Positions 27,839 to 37,773 are shown, counted from the stretch's first letter. The stretch is 64,000 nt of DNA from Nocardia sputorum (GCF_027924405.1 NZ_AP026978.1:4960001-5024000); one strand, 5' to 3'. Made by a program: numbers and translations. Notes: generated by a model not told the origin, from the letters alone.

Positions 27839-29263
27839 ATGACAATCGGGGGAACCACCTATCTCGAACTGTCCGAGGACAGTGGTACCGCGCACAAGTT
27901 CTACGAGGTGATCGTGGCGGGCACGCAGGTGAGCGTCCGTTTCGGTCGCATCGGGGAGCAAGGGCAGACGAAGGTGAGTTCGTTCGCCTCCGAGGAGAAG
28001 GCGCAGGCGGCCGCGGCGAAGAAGATCGGTGAGAAGGTGCGGAAGGGCTATGCGCCCGCCGTGCTGGGAGCGCGGGCCAGGCGCCCGGCCACCCGGCGGG
28101 CGATCAGCAGCGGCCGCTCCACCGCGAAAGCCGCGCCCGTGCTGTGGAGTTTCGACTCCGGCGCCGCCGCTTTCGGCATCTTCGTCGACGAGCGCCGCTG
28201 CTGGGTGGGCAACGAGAGCGGCGACGTGTTCACCCTCACCCCGGACGGCGTGGTCACCGGCCGGTACCGCTTGCCGGATGCGGTCAAATGCATTGTGGCG
28301 GACGATTTCTGGATCTACGCCGGTTGTGACGACGGACGCGTCTACGACTTGTCGGGCAAGGTGCCGCGGGCGGCCTACGACATCGCGGCCGACGTCGACA
28401 TCTACTGGCTCGACATCCACGACGGCATCCTCGGCGTCTCCGACCGCCAGGGCGGCATCACCGTGATCGACTACGAGGAAGAGTCGCTGTGGACCCGGCG
28501 CAGCACCGGCGACTCGGGCTGGATGGTGCGCATCGACACCGGCGGCGTCTACCACGGGCATTCCGCCGGCGTCACGAAATACGACCTGGACAGCGGAAAC
28601 GCGCTGTGGCACGCGGGCACCGGCGGCGACGTCCTGTTCGGCTGGCAGGAATCCGGCGCCGTCTACGCGGGCACCGCCCGCAACCAGGTCCGCATGGTGG
28701 CCAAGAGCGGCCGGGCCGAGCGCACCTACCAGTGCGATGCCGCGGTCTTCTCCTGCGCCACCTCGCCCGACGGCCGCTACGTCTTCGCGGGCGACAACTA
28801 CTCCTCGGTGTACTGCTTCGACGCCGCCGGTAACCGCGTGTGGAAGCTGGCCACCGGCTGCGGCTCGGCCTATTCCATGCAGTACCACGACGAGAAGCTG
28901 TACCTGGTCACCACCACCGGCACGCTGGCCTGTCTCGACGTCGGCGAGGCCGCGATCCGTGATGCCGAGCAGGGCGTGCTGCCGGAAACGGTGTCGGTGA
29001 AGGCTCCCGAGATCTCCGCGGTGGTGCCGAGCGACACCGTCGAGATCACCTCCGACGCGGGCACCGGCGTCATCGTGGAATGTGTGCACCAGGGGAGTTC
29101 CCTGCGCGTGCGAGTCGTCTCGCCCGGATATCACCAAGGCTGGAACGTGCAGTTTCCCAAGGACATTCGCCGAGCGGGGGCGCGGTACGTGGTCGACGGC
29201 ATCGCGGAGTCGGCGCGTGGCGGGTTCTACCGCGTGCGCGGGGACATCCGCCAGTTGTCCTGA
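27839..29263 (+). CDS. WGR domain plus beta-propeller (PQQ/WD40-like) protein
   Basis: A 474-residue cytoplasmic protein. Residues about 5-73 are a WGR domain (YEVIVAGTQVSVRFGRIGEQGQ); Trp of the name motif is Phe35 here (RFGRIG 34-39). After a basic linker (ARARRPATRRA) residues about 100-390 hold repeated strands of a propeller (FGIFVDERRCWVGNESGDVFTL, YVFAGDNYSSVYCFDAAGNRVWKLATG, KLYLVTTTGTLACLDV). A small C-terminal beta domain follows. WGR domains in eukaryotic PARPs help detect DNA breaks; bacterial ones are poorly studied. Divergent from the ATPase-kinase fusion, with which it may function. Confidence 0.85.
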   Translation: MTIGGTTYLELSEDSGTAHKFYEVIVAGTQVSVRFGRIGEQGQTKVSSFASEEKAQAAAAKKIGEKVRKGYAPAVLGARARRPATRRAISSGRSTAKAAPVLWSFDSGAAAFGIFVDERRCWVGNESGDVFTLTPDGVVTGRYRLPDAVKCIVADDFWIYAGCDDGRVYDLSGKVPRAAYDIAADVDIYWLDIHDGILGVSDRQGGITVIDYEEESLWTRRSTGDSGWMVRIDTGGVYHGHSAGVTKYDLDSGNALWHAGTGGDVLFGWQESGAVYAGTARNQVRMVAKSGRAERTYQCDAAVFSCATSPDGRYVFAGDNYSSVYCFDAAGNRVWKLATGCGSAYSMQYHDEKLYLVTTTGTLACLDVGEAAIRDAEQGVLPETVSVKAPEISAVVPSDTVEITSDAGTGVIVECVHQGSSLRVRVVSPGYHQGWNVQFPKDIRRAGARYVVDGIAESARGGFYRVRGDIRQLS

Positions 29264-29389
29264 GTCCAGAACGTTCCAGAACGATACGTTCTCGCACGTC
29301 TCGCGAGATGTGCGACGGCGTCTCAGCAGGACCCCGGCCGCTCACGACACTGGCACACTGACAGAAGTATCGAAATGGGGGATGGCTCG

Positions 29390-30883
29390 ATGGGTGGACG
29401 ATTCAGAACGTGGGCTGCGATCGCCGTGGCACTGACGACGGCGGCGGCGCTGCTGGCCGGGTGTACGTCGAACGACCATGCGGAACGGAGTTTTCCATCC
29501 GAGGCAGCCGAGCGGATCGACCGCATCGTGCGGCCGCAGATGCGCGCGCGGCTCGCCCCCGGGGTACTGGTCGCGGTGCACGACCCCGAGCGAGGCACTT
29601 TCGTCACGGCCTACGGCACAGCCGATCTCGCGACCGGTCGTCCGATGGACGTGGCGAATCATGTGCGGATCGGGAGCATCACCAAGACGTTCACCGCCAC
29701 CGCGGTGCTGCGCGCGGCCGACGAAGGAAGACTCTCGTTGGACGATGTGCTGGCACGGTACGTGCCGGGAGTGCCGAACGGCGACGTCATCACCCTCCGC
29801 GATTTGCTCGGCATGCAGGGCGGCGTCTGGGATGTCCGGGAAGAACCAGCTTTCGCCGAGCAGATCACTGCGAAGACTCCGGCATCCGAATGGCATGAGG
29901 GCGACCGCCTGCGTGCCATCATCGCGCACCCGGAAAGGGCGATGCCGCCACGCAATCGCGTGGAGTACTCCAACTCCGAGTACTACCTCTTGGGCCTCAT
30001 ACTCGAGAAGGTCTACGGAAAACCGGTGCACCGCGTGATCGATGATGTCGTCGCCGCACACGGGTTGCGCGCCACGACGTATCCCATCGACGCCACCATG
30101 CCGGCACCGGAGAGCCGCGGGTACGCGCACTTCGACGAAGCGGCCACCGATGTCACCGCGCGGACCACCCCTGCGCTCGCCGGTGCCGCGGGCACCATGG
30201 TGTCCACGATCTCCGACCTCGCCGACTACGCCCGCATGCTCGGCCGCGGCGATCTGCTGAAACCGGAGACCTTCCGTGCCAGGACCCAGTTCGCCGGAGA
30301 CCTGCGCTACGGGCTGGGTGTGATGGAGTACGGCCGCTGGATCGGCCACAGCGGGGCGGTCCCGGGCTACACCACTCACCTCGGTTATCTACCCGAGCGG
30401 GACGTCGGCGTCGTGGTCGCGGTCAACGAATTCAGCTCTCCGCCCCTGCTCGGGGTGACCGCCTCGATCATCTGGTTCGGCATCGTCCGTCAGCTGTACC
30501 CGGGCACAGCGCCCGAGGCTTCCGTGAACGCCGAGCCGAGCCCGCCGATCCCCGCGGTCGCCGAGCTCGACGGCCGCCTGCGGCGCACGCTCGATCCGGC
30601 GGTCCCGGCGGCGGACAAACCGCTGCGGATCGCCGACGACGACAAGGATCCGGAGTTGATCGCGCGGATATCCCGGGTCTACGCGCCGATCACCACGACG
30701 GTTGTCGAAGCGACCGAGGTCGGCCCCGGTCAGCTGCTCGGGACCGTCGTGCTCGGCAGCCCGGAACGCCGCGTGCCGGCCGTCGTGCCGTTCGTCGCCC
30801 GCGACGGCTCCTGGCGCATCGCCACGGGCTGGGCCTGCCAGACGCTCGTGACGACCGGCGAGTCCTCCCCCGCCTGCCCGTGA
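29390..30883 (+). CDS. Lipoprotein serine hydrolase (beta-lactamase class C / DD-peptidase-like)
   Basis: A 497-residue exported lipoprotein. The signal peptide ends in lipobox LLAGC (C25). The serine-hydrolase motifs are all present: S96-I-T-K99 (catalytic Ser and Lys), Y193-S-N195 and H320-S-G322. The first 380 residues match the class C beta-lactamase/esterase/D-aminopeptidase fold; the last 100 form an extra domain (LIARISRVYAPITTTVVEATEVGPGQLLG) of unknown role. ATG 29390 is preferred over ATG 29375 since GGGGG is eight bases upstream. The substrate could be a peptidoglycan peptide, an ester or a beta-lactam. Confidence 0.9.
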   Translation: MGGRFRTWAAIAVALTTAAALLAGCTSNDHAERSFPSEAAERIDRIVRPQMRARLAPGVLVAVHDPERGTFVTAYGTADLATGRPMDVANHVRIGSITKTFTATAVLRAADEGRLSLDDVLARYVPGVPNGDVITLRDLLGMQGGVWDVREEPAFAEQITAKTPASEWHEGDRLRAIIAHPERAMPPRNRVEYSNSEYYLLGLILEKVYGKPVHRVIDDVVAAHGLRATTYPIDATMPAPESRGYAHFDEAATDVTARTTPALAGAAGTMVSTISDLADYARMLGRGDLLKPETFRARTQFAGDLRYGLGVMEYGRWIGHSGAVPGYTTHLGYLPERDVGVVVAVNEFSSPPLLGVTASIIWFGIVRQLYPGTAPEASVNAEPSPPIPAVAELDGRLRRTLDPAVPAADKPLRIADDDKDPELIARISRVYAPITTTVVEATEVGPGQLLGTVVLGSPERRVPAVVPFVARDGSWRIATGWACQTLVTTGESSPACP

Positions 30884-30974
30884 CCGCCCACGCTGATCTG
30901 CCGATTCGTCGGCGGAACGCCACGACCGGTGGGAAGGTTGAGGTACGGCAGGTGTCGGCAAAGGAGCGAGACAC

Positions 30975-33170
30975 ATGGTGGACAAGACCAACGGAGCTGC
31001 CGCGGGCGACGGCGGCGTGATGACGGCGGACCGGCCGGAGCAGATCCGCAACGTGGTCCTGGTCGGGCACAGCGGGTCGGGCAAGACCACGCTCGTCGAC
31101 GCCATGGCGCTCACCGCGCGGGCGGTCAACCGTGCGGGGCGCGTCGAGGACGGCACGTCGCTGTCGGATTACGACGAGATCGAGCACCGCCAGCACCGGT
31201 CGGTGCAGCTGTCGGTGGTGCCGGTCGCGTGGGGCGGGATGAAGGTCAACCTGGTCGACACGCCCGGATACGCCGACTTCGTCGGCGAGTTGCGGGCGGG
31301 GCTGCGGGCGGCCGACGCGGCACTGTTCGTCATCTCGGCGGCCGAGGGCGCGGACGGAATCGCCGGGGCGACCAGGGCGCTGTGGGAGGAGTGCGCCGCG
31401 GTCGGGATGCCGCGCGCGATCGTGATCACCCACCTGGACACGGCCCGCGACGAGTTCGACGTGATGACCGAGACCTGCCGGACCGTGCTGGGCGGCGGAT
31501 CCTCGGAGAACATCCTCCCGCTGCATCTGCCCGTGTACGGCCCGAAGAATCCGGACGGTCACCGGCCGGTCACCGGCATGGTGGAGCTGCTGCCGCACTG
31601 CGTCGGCGACTACTCCTCCGGCGAGGAGGTCCAGGGCGACCCGTCACCCGATCAGGTGCCGGAGCTGGAGGAAGCGCGCAACCGCCTCATCGAGGGCATC
31701 ATCGCCGAGAGTGAAGACGAGAGCCTCATGGAGCGCTACCTCGAGGGCGCGGAGATCAGCCTGGCGACGCTCGTCGCCGACCTGGAGCGCGCGGTGGCGC
31801 GGGGCAGCTTCCACCCGGTGCTGTTCGCCGCGCCCGCGCCCGAGGGCGCTAAGCAGGGCCTCGGCACGGTCGAGTTGCTCGACCTGATCACCGGTGGTTT
31901 CCCGACGCCCGCGGAGCACCCCATCACCGCCAGCAACGGCGCCGGACCGCATCCGCTGCGCTGCGATCCGGACGGCGAGCTGGCCGCGGAGGTCATCCGC
32001 ACCGCGTCCGACCCGTACGTCGGGCGGGTCTGCATGGTCCGCGTCTTCTCCGGCACCTTGCACGCCGACGACACGGTGCACATCAGCGGGCACGGCCTCG
32101 AGGATCGCGGCCACGAGAGCCACGAGCTGGACGAGCGGGTCGGCGCGATCTCCGCGCCCTTCGGCAAGCAGCAACGCCCGCTCCGGCAGGCGATCGCGGG
32201 CGATATCGCCTACGTCACCAAGCTCGGTCACGCCGAAACCGGCGATACGTTGTCGTCCACCGGCAGTCCTTTGCGGATCGAACCGTGGCCGATGCCCGAT
32301 CCCCTGCTGCCCGTCGCCATCCGCGCACACAGCAAAGCCGACGAGGACAAACTCTCCCAGAGCCTCGCCCGCCTGGCCGCCGAGGATCCGGCGCTGCGCC
32401 TCGAGCACAACGCGCAAACCCATCAGCTGGTGCTCTGGTGCCTCGGCGAAGCGCATCGCGACGTCGCCCTGGAACGGTTGCGGACCCGGTTCGGCGTGCA
32501 GGTCGACGTGACCGACCACGAGGTGGCGTTGCGGGAAACGTTCGCGGGCAAGGCGAACGGACGCGGCAGGCACGTCAAGCAGTCCGGCGGGCATGGGCAG
32601 TACGCCGTGTGCGAGATCGAGGTCGAACCGCTGCCGGAGGGGTCGGGGATCGAGTTCGTGGACAAAGTGGTCGGCGGCGTCGTTCCGCGCCAGTTCATCC
32701 CCTCGGTGGAGAAGGGTGTCCGAGCGCAGGCCGCGCGCGGGTTGACTGCGGGATATCCCCTGGTGGACGTGCGCGTAACCCTGTTCGACGGCAAAGCCCA
32801 CTCCGTCGACTCCTCCGATGCCGCATTCCAGACCGCCGGCGCGCTCGCCCTGCGCGAGGCCGCTGCGGCCGCGGGGATCAGGGTGCTCGAGCCACTCGCC
32901 GAAGTCTGGGTGCTGGTCTCCGACGACTACGTCGGACCGGTACTGAGCGACCTGTCCAGCCGCCGCGGTCGCGTCCTCGGCACCGAGCCGCACGGCGCAG
33001 GCCGCACCCGGATCCACGCCGAAGTCCCCGAACTCGAACTCAGCCGCTACGCCATCGACCTGCGTTCGATCTCGCACGGCACCGCCGATTTCACCCGCAG
33101 CTACGCGCGCCACGAGCCGATGCCGAATCAGATCGCCGCGTCGATGCGCGGGGAAAAGGCACGCGCGTAA
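30975..33170 (+). CDS. fusA2: Elongation factor G-like protein (EF-G2)
   Basis: A 731-residue translational GTPase paralogue related to mycobacterial FusA2 (Rv0120c). G1 is GHSGSGKTT (residues 31-39), G3 is DTPGYADF, and domains II-V follow with GGHGQYAV, GGVVPRQFIPSVEKG and the C-terminal LSRYAIDLRSISHGTADF. The G4 site reads THLD rather than NKxD, an oddity shared, as far as I recall, by other EF-G2 proteins and probably affecting guanine selectivity. ATG 30975 has AAAGGAG upstream. Canonical fusA would be in the str operon elsewhere; the role of EF-G2 is not settled. Confidence 0.93.
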   Translation: MVDKTNGAAAGDGGVMTADRPEQIRNVVLVGHSGSGKTTLVDAMALTARAVNRAGRVEDGTSLSDYDEIEHRQHRSVQLSVVPVAWGGMKVNLVDTPGYADFVGELRAGLRAADAALFVISAAEGADGIAGATRALWEECAAVGMPRAIVITHLDTARDEFDVMTETCRTVLGGGSSENILPLHLPVYGPKNPDGHRPVTGMVELLPHCVGDYSSGEEVQGDPSPDQVPELEEARNRLIEGIIAESEDESLMERYLEGAEISLATLVADLERAVARGSFHPVLFAAPAPEGAKQGLGTVELLDLITGGFPTPAEHPITASNGAGPHPLRCDPDGELAAEVIRTASDPYVGRVCMVRVFSGTLHADDTVHISGHGLEDRGHESHELDERVGAISAPFGKQQRPLRQAIAGDIAYVTKLGHAETGDTLSSTGSPLRIEPWPMPDPLLPVAIRAHSKADEDKLSQSLARLAAEDPALRLEHNAQTHQLVLWCLGEAHRDVALERLRTRFGVQVDVTDHEVALRETFAGKANGRGRHVKQSGGHGQYAVCEIEVEPLPEGSGIEFVDKVVGGVVPRQFIPSVEKGVRAQAARGLTAGYPLVDVRVTLFDGKAHSVDSSDAAFQTAGALALREAAAAAGIRVLEPLAEVWVLVSDDYVGPVLSDLSSRRGRVLGTEPHGAGRTRIHAEVPELELSRYAIDLRSISHGTADFTRSYARHEPMPNQIAASMRGEKARA

Positions 33171-33262
33171 CCACATCGGGCCGACTTCCCACTGGCTGTT
33201 GATCTCGTGCTGCCGGGTACAGTTGGGCTCGTATTCGAGCCTTGGTAGGTGGAGAAATGGAA

Positions 33263-33994
33263 ATGGACCCCGCGCGCTGCGTCGTGCTGGTGCCGGTGCA
33301 CGACTACATCGAACCCGGTTGCTCGGAGGGTCTGGCGGAACTGGAACGGCGCGGCTACCCGGTTTGGCGCGTCTACGGTTGCTCCGCGATCGATCAGGCC
33401 CGCAGCCAAATCGCCACCGACGCTTTGGCGCAAGGTTTCGAGGAGTTGATGTGGATCGACGCGGACGTGCGCTTCGATCCAGATGCGGTGACAATGCTGC
33501 GGTCCCACGATCTGCCGGTGGTCTGCGGGATCTACGCCAAGAAGATGACGCGCGAACTGGTCTGCAGTCTGCTGCCCGGTACCGACAAGATAATTTTCGG
33601 CGACGGCGGCGGCACAGTGGAGATCCGTTACGCGGCCGGCGGGTTCCTGCTCACCAAACGCGACGTTTACGAGACGATCGCGGAGAAAGAGGAACTGCCG
33701 GTCTGCAACTTGCAGTTCGGGCGCGCCAACGTGCCGTACTTCTTGCCGATGATCGTCCCGGATGGCGAGAACCAGTGGTATCTGGGCGAAGATTACGCGT
33801 TCTCCGAACGTGCCCGGCGCAGTGGCTTCAGCATCTACGCCGATACCCGTATCCGTCTGGAGCACATCGGCAAGTACGGATTCACGTGGGAAGACGCGGG
33901 TAGCGGCAAATACCGCTACAGCAGTTACGAGTTCAGTTTCCGGCAACGGGGTACGGATGCCGATGCGGAGAAAGGCGTCGAGCAGCCCCAGTGA
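33263..33994 (+). CDS. Glycosyltransferase-like protein (GT-A fold)
   Basis: A 243-residue soluble protein. It opens with a Rossmann-type strand (ARCVVLVPVHDYIEPGC) and has a D-x-D motif, D66-A-D68 in LMWIDADVRF, which binds metal-nucleotide in GT-A glycosyltransferases. GIYAKKMTRELVC, YAAGGFLLTKRDVYE and WYLGEDYAFSERARRSGF (the E-D acceptor/catalytic region) match the same fold. ATG 33263 is spaced best from GGTGGAG; ATG 33257 also possible. Donor and acceptor unknown. It is convergent with another glycosyltransferase-like gene 15 bases away. Confidence 0.8.
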   Translation: MDPARCVVLVPVHDYIEPGCSEGLAELERRGYPVWRVYGCSAIDQARSQIATDALAQGFEELMWIDADVRFDPDAVTMLRSHDLPVVCGIYAKKMTRELVCSLLPGTDKIIFGDGGGTVEIRYAAGGFLLTKRDVYETIAEKEELPVCNLQFGRANVPYFLPMIVPDGENQWYLGEDYAFSERARRSGFSIYADTRIRLEHIGKYGFTWEDAGSGKYRYSSYEFSFRQRGTDADAEKGVEQPQ

Positions 33995-34009
33995 CGGAAG
34001 CTCGGCGGA

Positions 34010-35026
34010 TCACGCCGTGCCCTCCTGAGAAGGCGAGCCGTCAGCGTGGACGAGATCGCTGGAAACGGCTGAGAACAAGCTGATCGAGGACTGCTCGCGC
34101 GGCACTCCGACGCGTTGCGCCATCTGCAGAACAGATGCGCCATCGGCGTCACCGAGCACTCGGGCCAGGCCAGGTCGAGGATCGGATCCACCCACCACCG
34201 GGGCCGACCGCAGCCTGCTCGACAGCGCCTGTTTCCACGAGGGCACCCGGTCGTATTGATGGACGATGGGATACGGCATGCCTGTGGAGGTGTGGACACA
34301 CTCCCCGATCAAGGTCGGCTCGGGCTCCAAGAGAAATGGGCGCAAAGCGCCGAGCTTGCCGGGGTCCGCGAATGTCCCGGCTTGACAGGCGAACCCCTCC
34401 TCGGACGTCACGAATTGCACCGCCGATCGATACGGCTCCATATCGAGCAACAGGTTGTACCCACTCTGATCGGCGATCGACACCCCGGACGATGCCGCGA
34501 TCAGGGAGATGGCCAAGCACAAATCTGCCATCACCCCCGCCTCTCCAGCGATGACTCCGACGTTGCAGACCGGTTTCGACCACAGGCGCTGTACATGTGC
34601 CGGGAAACTTCGTTGCAGATTGGCCCGGTTCCACTCTTCGTCGGAATACCGCACCCCCTCGCTGACAGCGAGAAAGGGGCGTCGCAAGTGGGCTTCCAAC
34701 CACGTGATCGGATCCGACTGGAAGAACACGTCGCGCACATCGGTGACGATCGCGAACCGGAGGGAAGACGCGAACATACGCAGCACATGGGCGACATCCT
34801 CGAATCGCCCGTTGTACACGCTGTCCCGAGGCGGCATCCGGACCGCGTACAAACCCAGCGCGTCCAGATGTTCGGCTATGGCATCGCCGCGGTCGTCGCG
34901 GTCGTACACGATGACCGCGCCCACACCGGCGAAACCGCTCGCGACCAGGCTCCTGGCCCACGGCTCGACAGCGGGCCACTCGTAGCCCGCTGCCGCTCCG
35001 ATGACGATGTCCTTTTTCGCAGCCAC
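34010..35026 (-). CDS. Putative nucleotide-diphospho-sugar transferase-like protein
   Basis: A 338-residue protein with the look of a GT-A-type glycosyltransferase: IVIGAAAGYEWPAVEPWARSL at the start, AVIVYDRDD, the D-x-x-D motif D96-V-R-D99 in FAIVTDVRDVFFQSDP, CNVGVIAGEAGVM and a ISIADQSGYNLLL-type DQ segment typical of DUF-style glycosyltransferases. It is the last gene of the minus-strand operon, 13 bases downstream of the Ser-Gly-repeat protein, so it may modify that protein or a shared envelope target. Assignment rests on fold motifs only. Confidence 0.68.
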   Translation of the reverse strand: MAAKKDIVIGAAAGYEWPAVEPWARSLVASGFAGVGAVIVYDRDDRGDAIAEHLDALGLYAVRMPPRDSVYNGRFEDVAHVLRMFASSLRFAIVTDVRDVFFQSDPITWLEAHLRRPFLAVSEGVRYSDEEWNRANLQRSFPAHVQRLWSKPVCNVGVIAGEAGVMADLCLAISLIAASSGVSIADQSGYNLLLDMEPYRSAVQFVTSEEGFACQAGTFADPGKLGALRPFLLEPEPTLIGECVHTSTGMPYPIVHQYDRVPSWKQALSSRLRSAPVVGGSDPRPGLARVLGDADGASVLQMAQRVGVPREQSSISLFSAVSSDLVHADGSPSQEGTA

Positions 35027-35039
35027 GCCTTGGGCCCGC

Positions 35040-37358
35040 TCAGATCTGTTGCGGTGGCGGTGGCGCCACGGGGGGCGGAGCCGACGGCTGCGCCTGGCTC
35101 ACGGTCGGTGGCGGTGCCGCCGCAGTCCCCAGATCGGCATTGCCGGTATCCAAACCGGTCGGATGCAGGTAGCCCGCGAAATTACCGTACTTTTCTTTCA
35201 GCGGAGGGTTATTGGGGTCGAGCGGAACGAGATGACCGCCGTCGAGGACGAACAGTTTGTTGTGCTCCTCGTCTCTGACGATCAGCGCGCTGTGCCGCTC
35301 CCACTGGAGGATGTCGCCCGTTTTCAGCTCGCCGGGACCGTTGACCACCGCGGGCGGATGATCCGCCGTCAACTCGCCCGCAGTTCCCTTGTACGCGGAC
35401 ATCGCGTCGAGGGCGACGTTCTGCACCTGCTTCTGCAAAGCTTCTGCTACCGGTGGGGACGCCTTCACATTCGTATTGTCGATGGGGACATCGACCGTAG
35501 TACCCGGCGTCGTCACCGCCGGCGGAGCACCCGCGTACACCGGGGCCGTCACGCCGGCAGGAGACGGTTGAGCAGTTTGTTGGGTGTTCGCGGCTTGTTG
35601 AGCGCGGTTCTGCTCCCGGGCTCGTTCTCGTTCCCGTTCCCGATCGCGTTCCTCACGCGAGTCCCGCTCGTCGTAGCCCCTGTCATCGGCCGGAACGCGC
35701 GGCTGCTGAGTCGCTTGACCGAGAGCGTTCATCAGCGCCATCTGCCCCATCAGATCGGACGCGTTGCTCCCGGTATTGGCGGCCGGTGTGGCATTGGCGG
35801 TGGGAGCGGTCGTCGCGGTCCCGGTCCCGGTCCCGGTGCCGGTCGGCATCGACGCGGTCACCACGGAACCGAGATCCGTGCTGGACGCGGTGTCACCGCT
35901 GCCGGTGCCCAAGGTCGGCTGGGTGCTGTCCACCGAACCGGTGGTGTCCGAATCCGACGTGAGCAGGTCGTCGTATGTGGAACTGAAATCCTGGCTCGTA
36001 CTGACCGGCTGAGCGGTGGTGCCTGGCGACTGAGACGTCGTGGCTGGGGGGGTGTATGGCGGGGTGTACGGCTGGCCGGCGCTCGTGTGCTGGGTGGCCG
36101 AGCTGTGTGTGTCGCCCGACCCGGAACCCGAGCCAGAGGTCGAACCCGAACCTGAACCCGAACCCGAACCGGACCCGGAACCCGAGCCCGAACCGGAGCC
36201 CGAGCCCGACCCGGAACCCGAGCCGGACCCAGAACTCGAGCCGATCGGGAACGGAAGCTGCGCGGCCCTATCCGCGTACGCGATGACCTGGTCGGTGCAA
36301 TGCTTCACCGCATCCCTGATCAGGCCGTAAAGCGGTGCTTCCTCCGCGACATTCTGGATGCCGTCCTCCGCGTACATCCGGCCTTGACCCGGGCCCTGCC
36401 CCTCGACACCGTCGTTGAGCTTGTCCCATATCTTGTCGTGGGTGTCCTGGATCTTGTTGTACATACTGCGGTAGTACGAGTAATTGGTGCGGGAAAGCTC
36501 CTCGGTCGTCTGCTCGAACTTGAGATCCCCACTCTGCCATTGGTCCGCGAGTCCGTTGAGATAAAAGACGGCAGAATTGTAGGCTTCTTCGGTGTAACCG
36601 GAACCGTGACCCCGATGTTCGAGTTGCTGAATGAAGGAGTCGGCCAGGTTGTCGTCGCGCCAGTTGTCGTCTTTGCCCTCTTTAGGGGAAATCAGAAATT
36701 TGGGCTTCTCCGGCTTCCCGTTGCCCATCTGAGCCATCAGATAGAGCAGCTGAGAATTGGCTACATCGATGAACGCCTTGAGTTCGGGGGAGACTTTACC
36801 CGGCGGCGTCCGGATTTCCAGCTTGAAATCAGATATCTTTTTGCCGTCGGTGATATCATTCTCATCGGCGTCCTGGCCGAGGAACTTTCGCTTGGCGACA
36901 TCGGCAGGGAGCTCGTTGAACCAGACAATGTTGCCGTCCGCCGGGCGATTGCCGTCCCAGTTGTCACCGACTTTGTCTTTGACGGCGACCAGTTGTCCGT
37001 CGTTGGTCAGTACATATTGCCCGACCCCGTCGTCTTCGTCATCCCAGTCGTCAGTGGCCGCGCCACCTTCGTGCTTTTTATCGCCGGGCTCGGCAATCGC
37101 CGTGACTTCATCGTCATCTTTGTCGTGGAGTTCGAGCCGGGTTTCGCTGCCATCACCCCCCTGATCTTCGAATCTGATCTGGTTGGCGTCGCTGCCCTGT
37201 TCCCCATATCTATCTATGACATTGCCCGTGGGAACATGCTCGATGACCATCTCGCCGTCCCGCATGCCCATGCGGTATTGCTTGTTCGGGGAGTAGAGCC
37301 ACTCACCCTCTTTGATTCTCTGTTCCCGATTGAGGATGCCACCCTCGATGTCACCCAT
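35040..37358 (-). CDS. Large ESX-operon protein with a Ser-Gly repeat and NlpC/P60-like C-terminus
   Basis: A 772-residue acidic protein with no signal peptide. Residues 1-220: beta-rich N-terminus ([37 protein letters not shown]), reminiscent of bulb-lectin-type repeats. Residues about 220-360: helical. Then a run of about 20 Ser-Gly dipeptides, Thr/Ser/Pro-rich linkers, an Arg/Glu coiled patch ([14 protein letters not shown]), and a C-terminal domain with [14 protein letters not shown] and [10 protein letters not shown], resembling the NlpC/P60 fold but with no catalytic Cys visible. ATG 37358 has GGGGGTGG upstream. It sits in an operon opened by YbaB and EspH-like genes, so it may be a type VII secreted effector or surface protein. 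Confidence 0.72.
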   Translation of the reverse strand: MGDIEGGILNREQRIKEGEWLYSPNKQYRMGMRDGEMVIEHVPTGNVIDRYGEQGSDANQIRFEDQGGDGSETRLELHDKDDDEVTAIAEPGDKKHEGGAATDDWDDEDDGVGQYVLTNDGQLVAVKDKVGDNWDGNRPADGNIVWFNELPADVAKRKFLGQDADENDITDGKKISDFKLEIRTPPGKVSPELKAFIDVANSQLLYLMAQMGNGKPEKPKFLISPKEGKDDNWRDDNLADSFIQQLEHRGHGSGYTEEAYNSAVFYLNGLADQWQSGDLKFEQTTEELSRTNYSYYRSMYNKIQDTHDKIWDKLNDGVEGQGPGQGRMYAEDGIQNVAEEAPLYGLIRDAVKHCTDQVIAYADRAAQLPFPIGSSSGSGSGSGSGSGSGSGSGSGSGSGSGSGSGSTSGSGSGSGDTHSSATQHTSAGQPYTPPYTPPATTSQSPGTTAQPVSTSQDFSSTYDDLLTSDSDTTGSVDSTQPTLGTGSGDTASSTDLGSVVTASMPTGTGTGTGTATTAPTANATPAANTGSNASDLMGQMALMNALGQATQQPRVPADDRGYDERDSREERDRERERERAREQNRAQQAANTQQTAQPSPAGVTAPVYAGAPPAVTTPGTTVDVPIDNTNVKASPPVAEALQKQVQNVALDAMSAYKGTAGELTADHPPAVVNGPGELKTGDILQWERHSALIVRDEEHNKLFVLDGGHLVPLDPNNPPLKEKYGNFAGYLHPTGLDTGNADLGTAAAPPPTVSQAQPSAPPPVAPPPPQQI
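36115..36245 (-). repeat. Ser-Gly dipeptide-coding repeat
   Basis: About 20 consecutive Ser-Gly dipeptides, interrupted once by Thr. Serine is encoded by TCG, TCC, TCT and TCA and glycine by GGT, GGG and GGC in mixed order. This varied codon use means the amino-acid pattern, not simple DNA slippage, has been kept. Confidence 0.85.
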
Positions 37359-37455
37359 CAGTTCCACCCCCGATCACACATGTGATTCCGAACTGCTCGT
37401 GAGCCGGGAACAGCCATTCCAAATCCTCCTACCCGAAATCTTCGACCCCTCGGCC

Positions 37456-37773
37456 TCAGATCTCCGGGTTCGTCCGCCGCACGCGTGCGCCGCCATCGAT
37501 ATCTGTCACCTCGAAGGTGTTCCCGGCGGTCGTCGAGTTGTCACCGGTCGCATTGCGCCCGTCGCCCACCTGCGTCCAGCCGATTCCCCGCTCGACGCCG
37601 TATTGGACGGCGAACAGCCGGTACGCGTTGGCTGCCTTGCCGTACTGCGCCTCGAACTGGGCCTCCCATTCGGGATCTCCCTCTGCCCGCGCATACGCGG
37701 GAGCGCTGGCGGCGCGGTTGGCATCACCCAACCTGCGCAGTTCCTGCGGATCCTGAACAAACTTCTCGACCAT
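37456..37773 (-). CDS. Small ESX-operon protein, unknown function
   Basis: A 105-residue acidic protein starting MVEKFVQDPQELRRLGDANRA, with a helical first half (WEAQFEAQYGKAANAYRLFAVQYG) and a beta-like tail (NTFEVTDIDGGARVRRTN). ATG 37773 has GGAG eight bases upstream; ATG 37806 would add a Gly-rich segment. It could be a helical partner of the large protein encoded next. No family recognised. Confidence 0.65.
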   Translation of the reverse strand: MVEKFVQDPQELRRLGDANRAASAPAYARAEGDPEWEAQFEAQYGKAANAYRLFAVQYGVERGIGWTQVGDGRNATGDNSTTAGNTFEVTDIDGGARVRRTNPEI

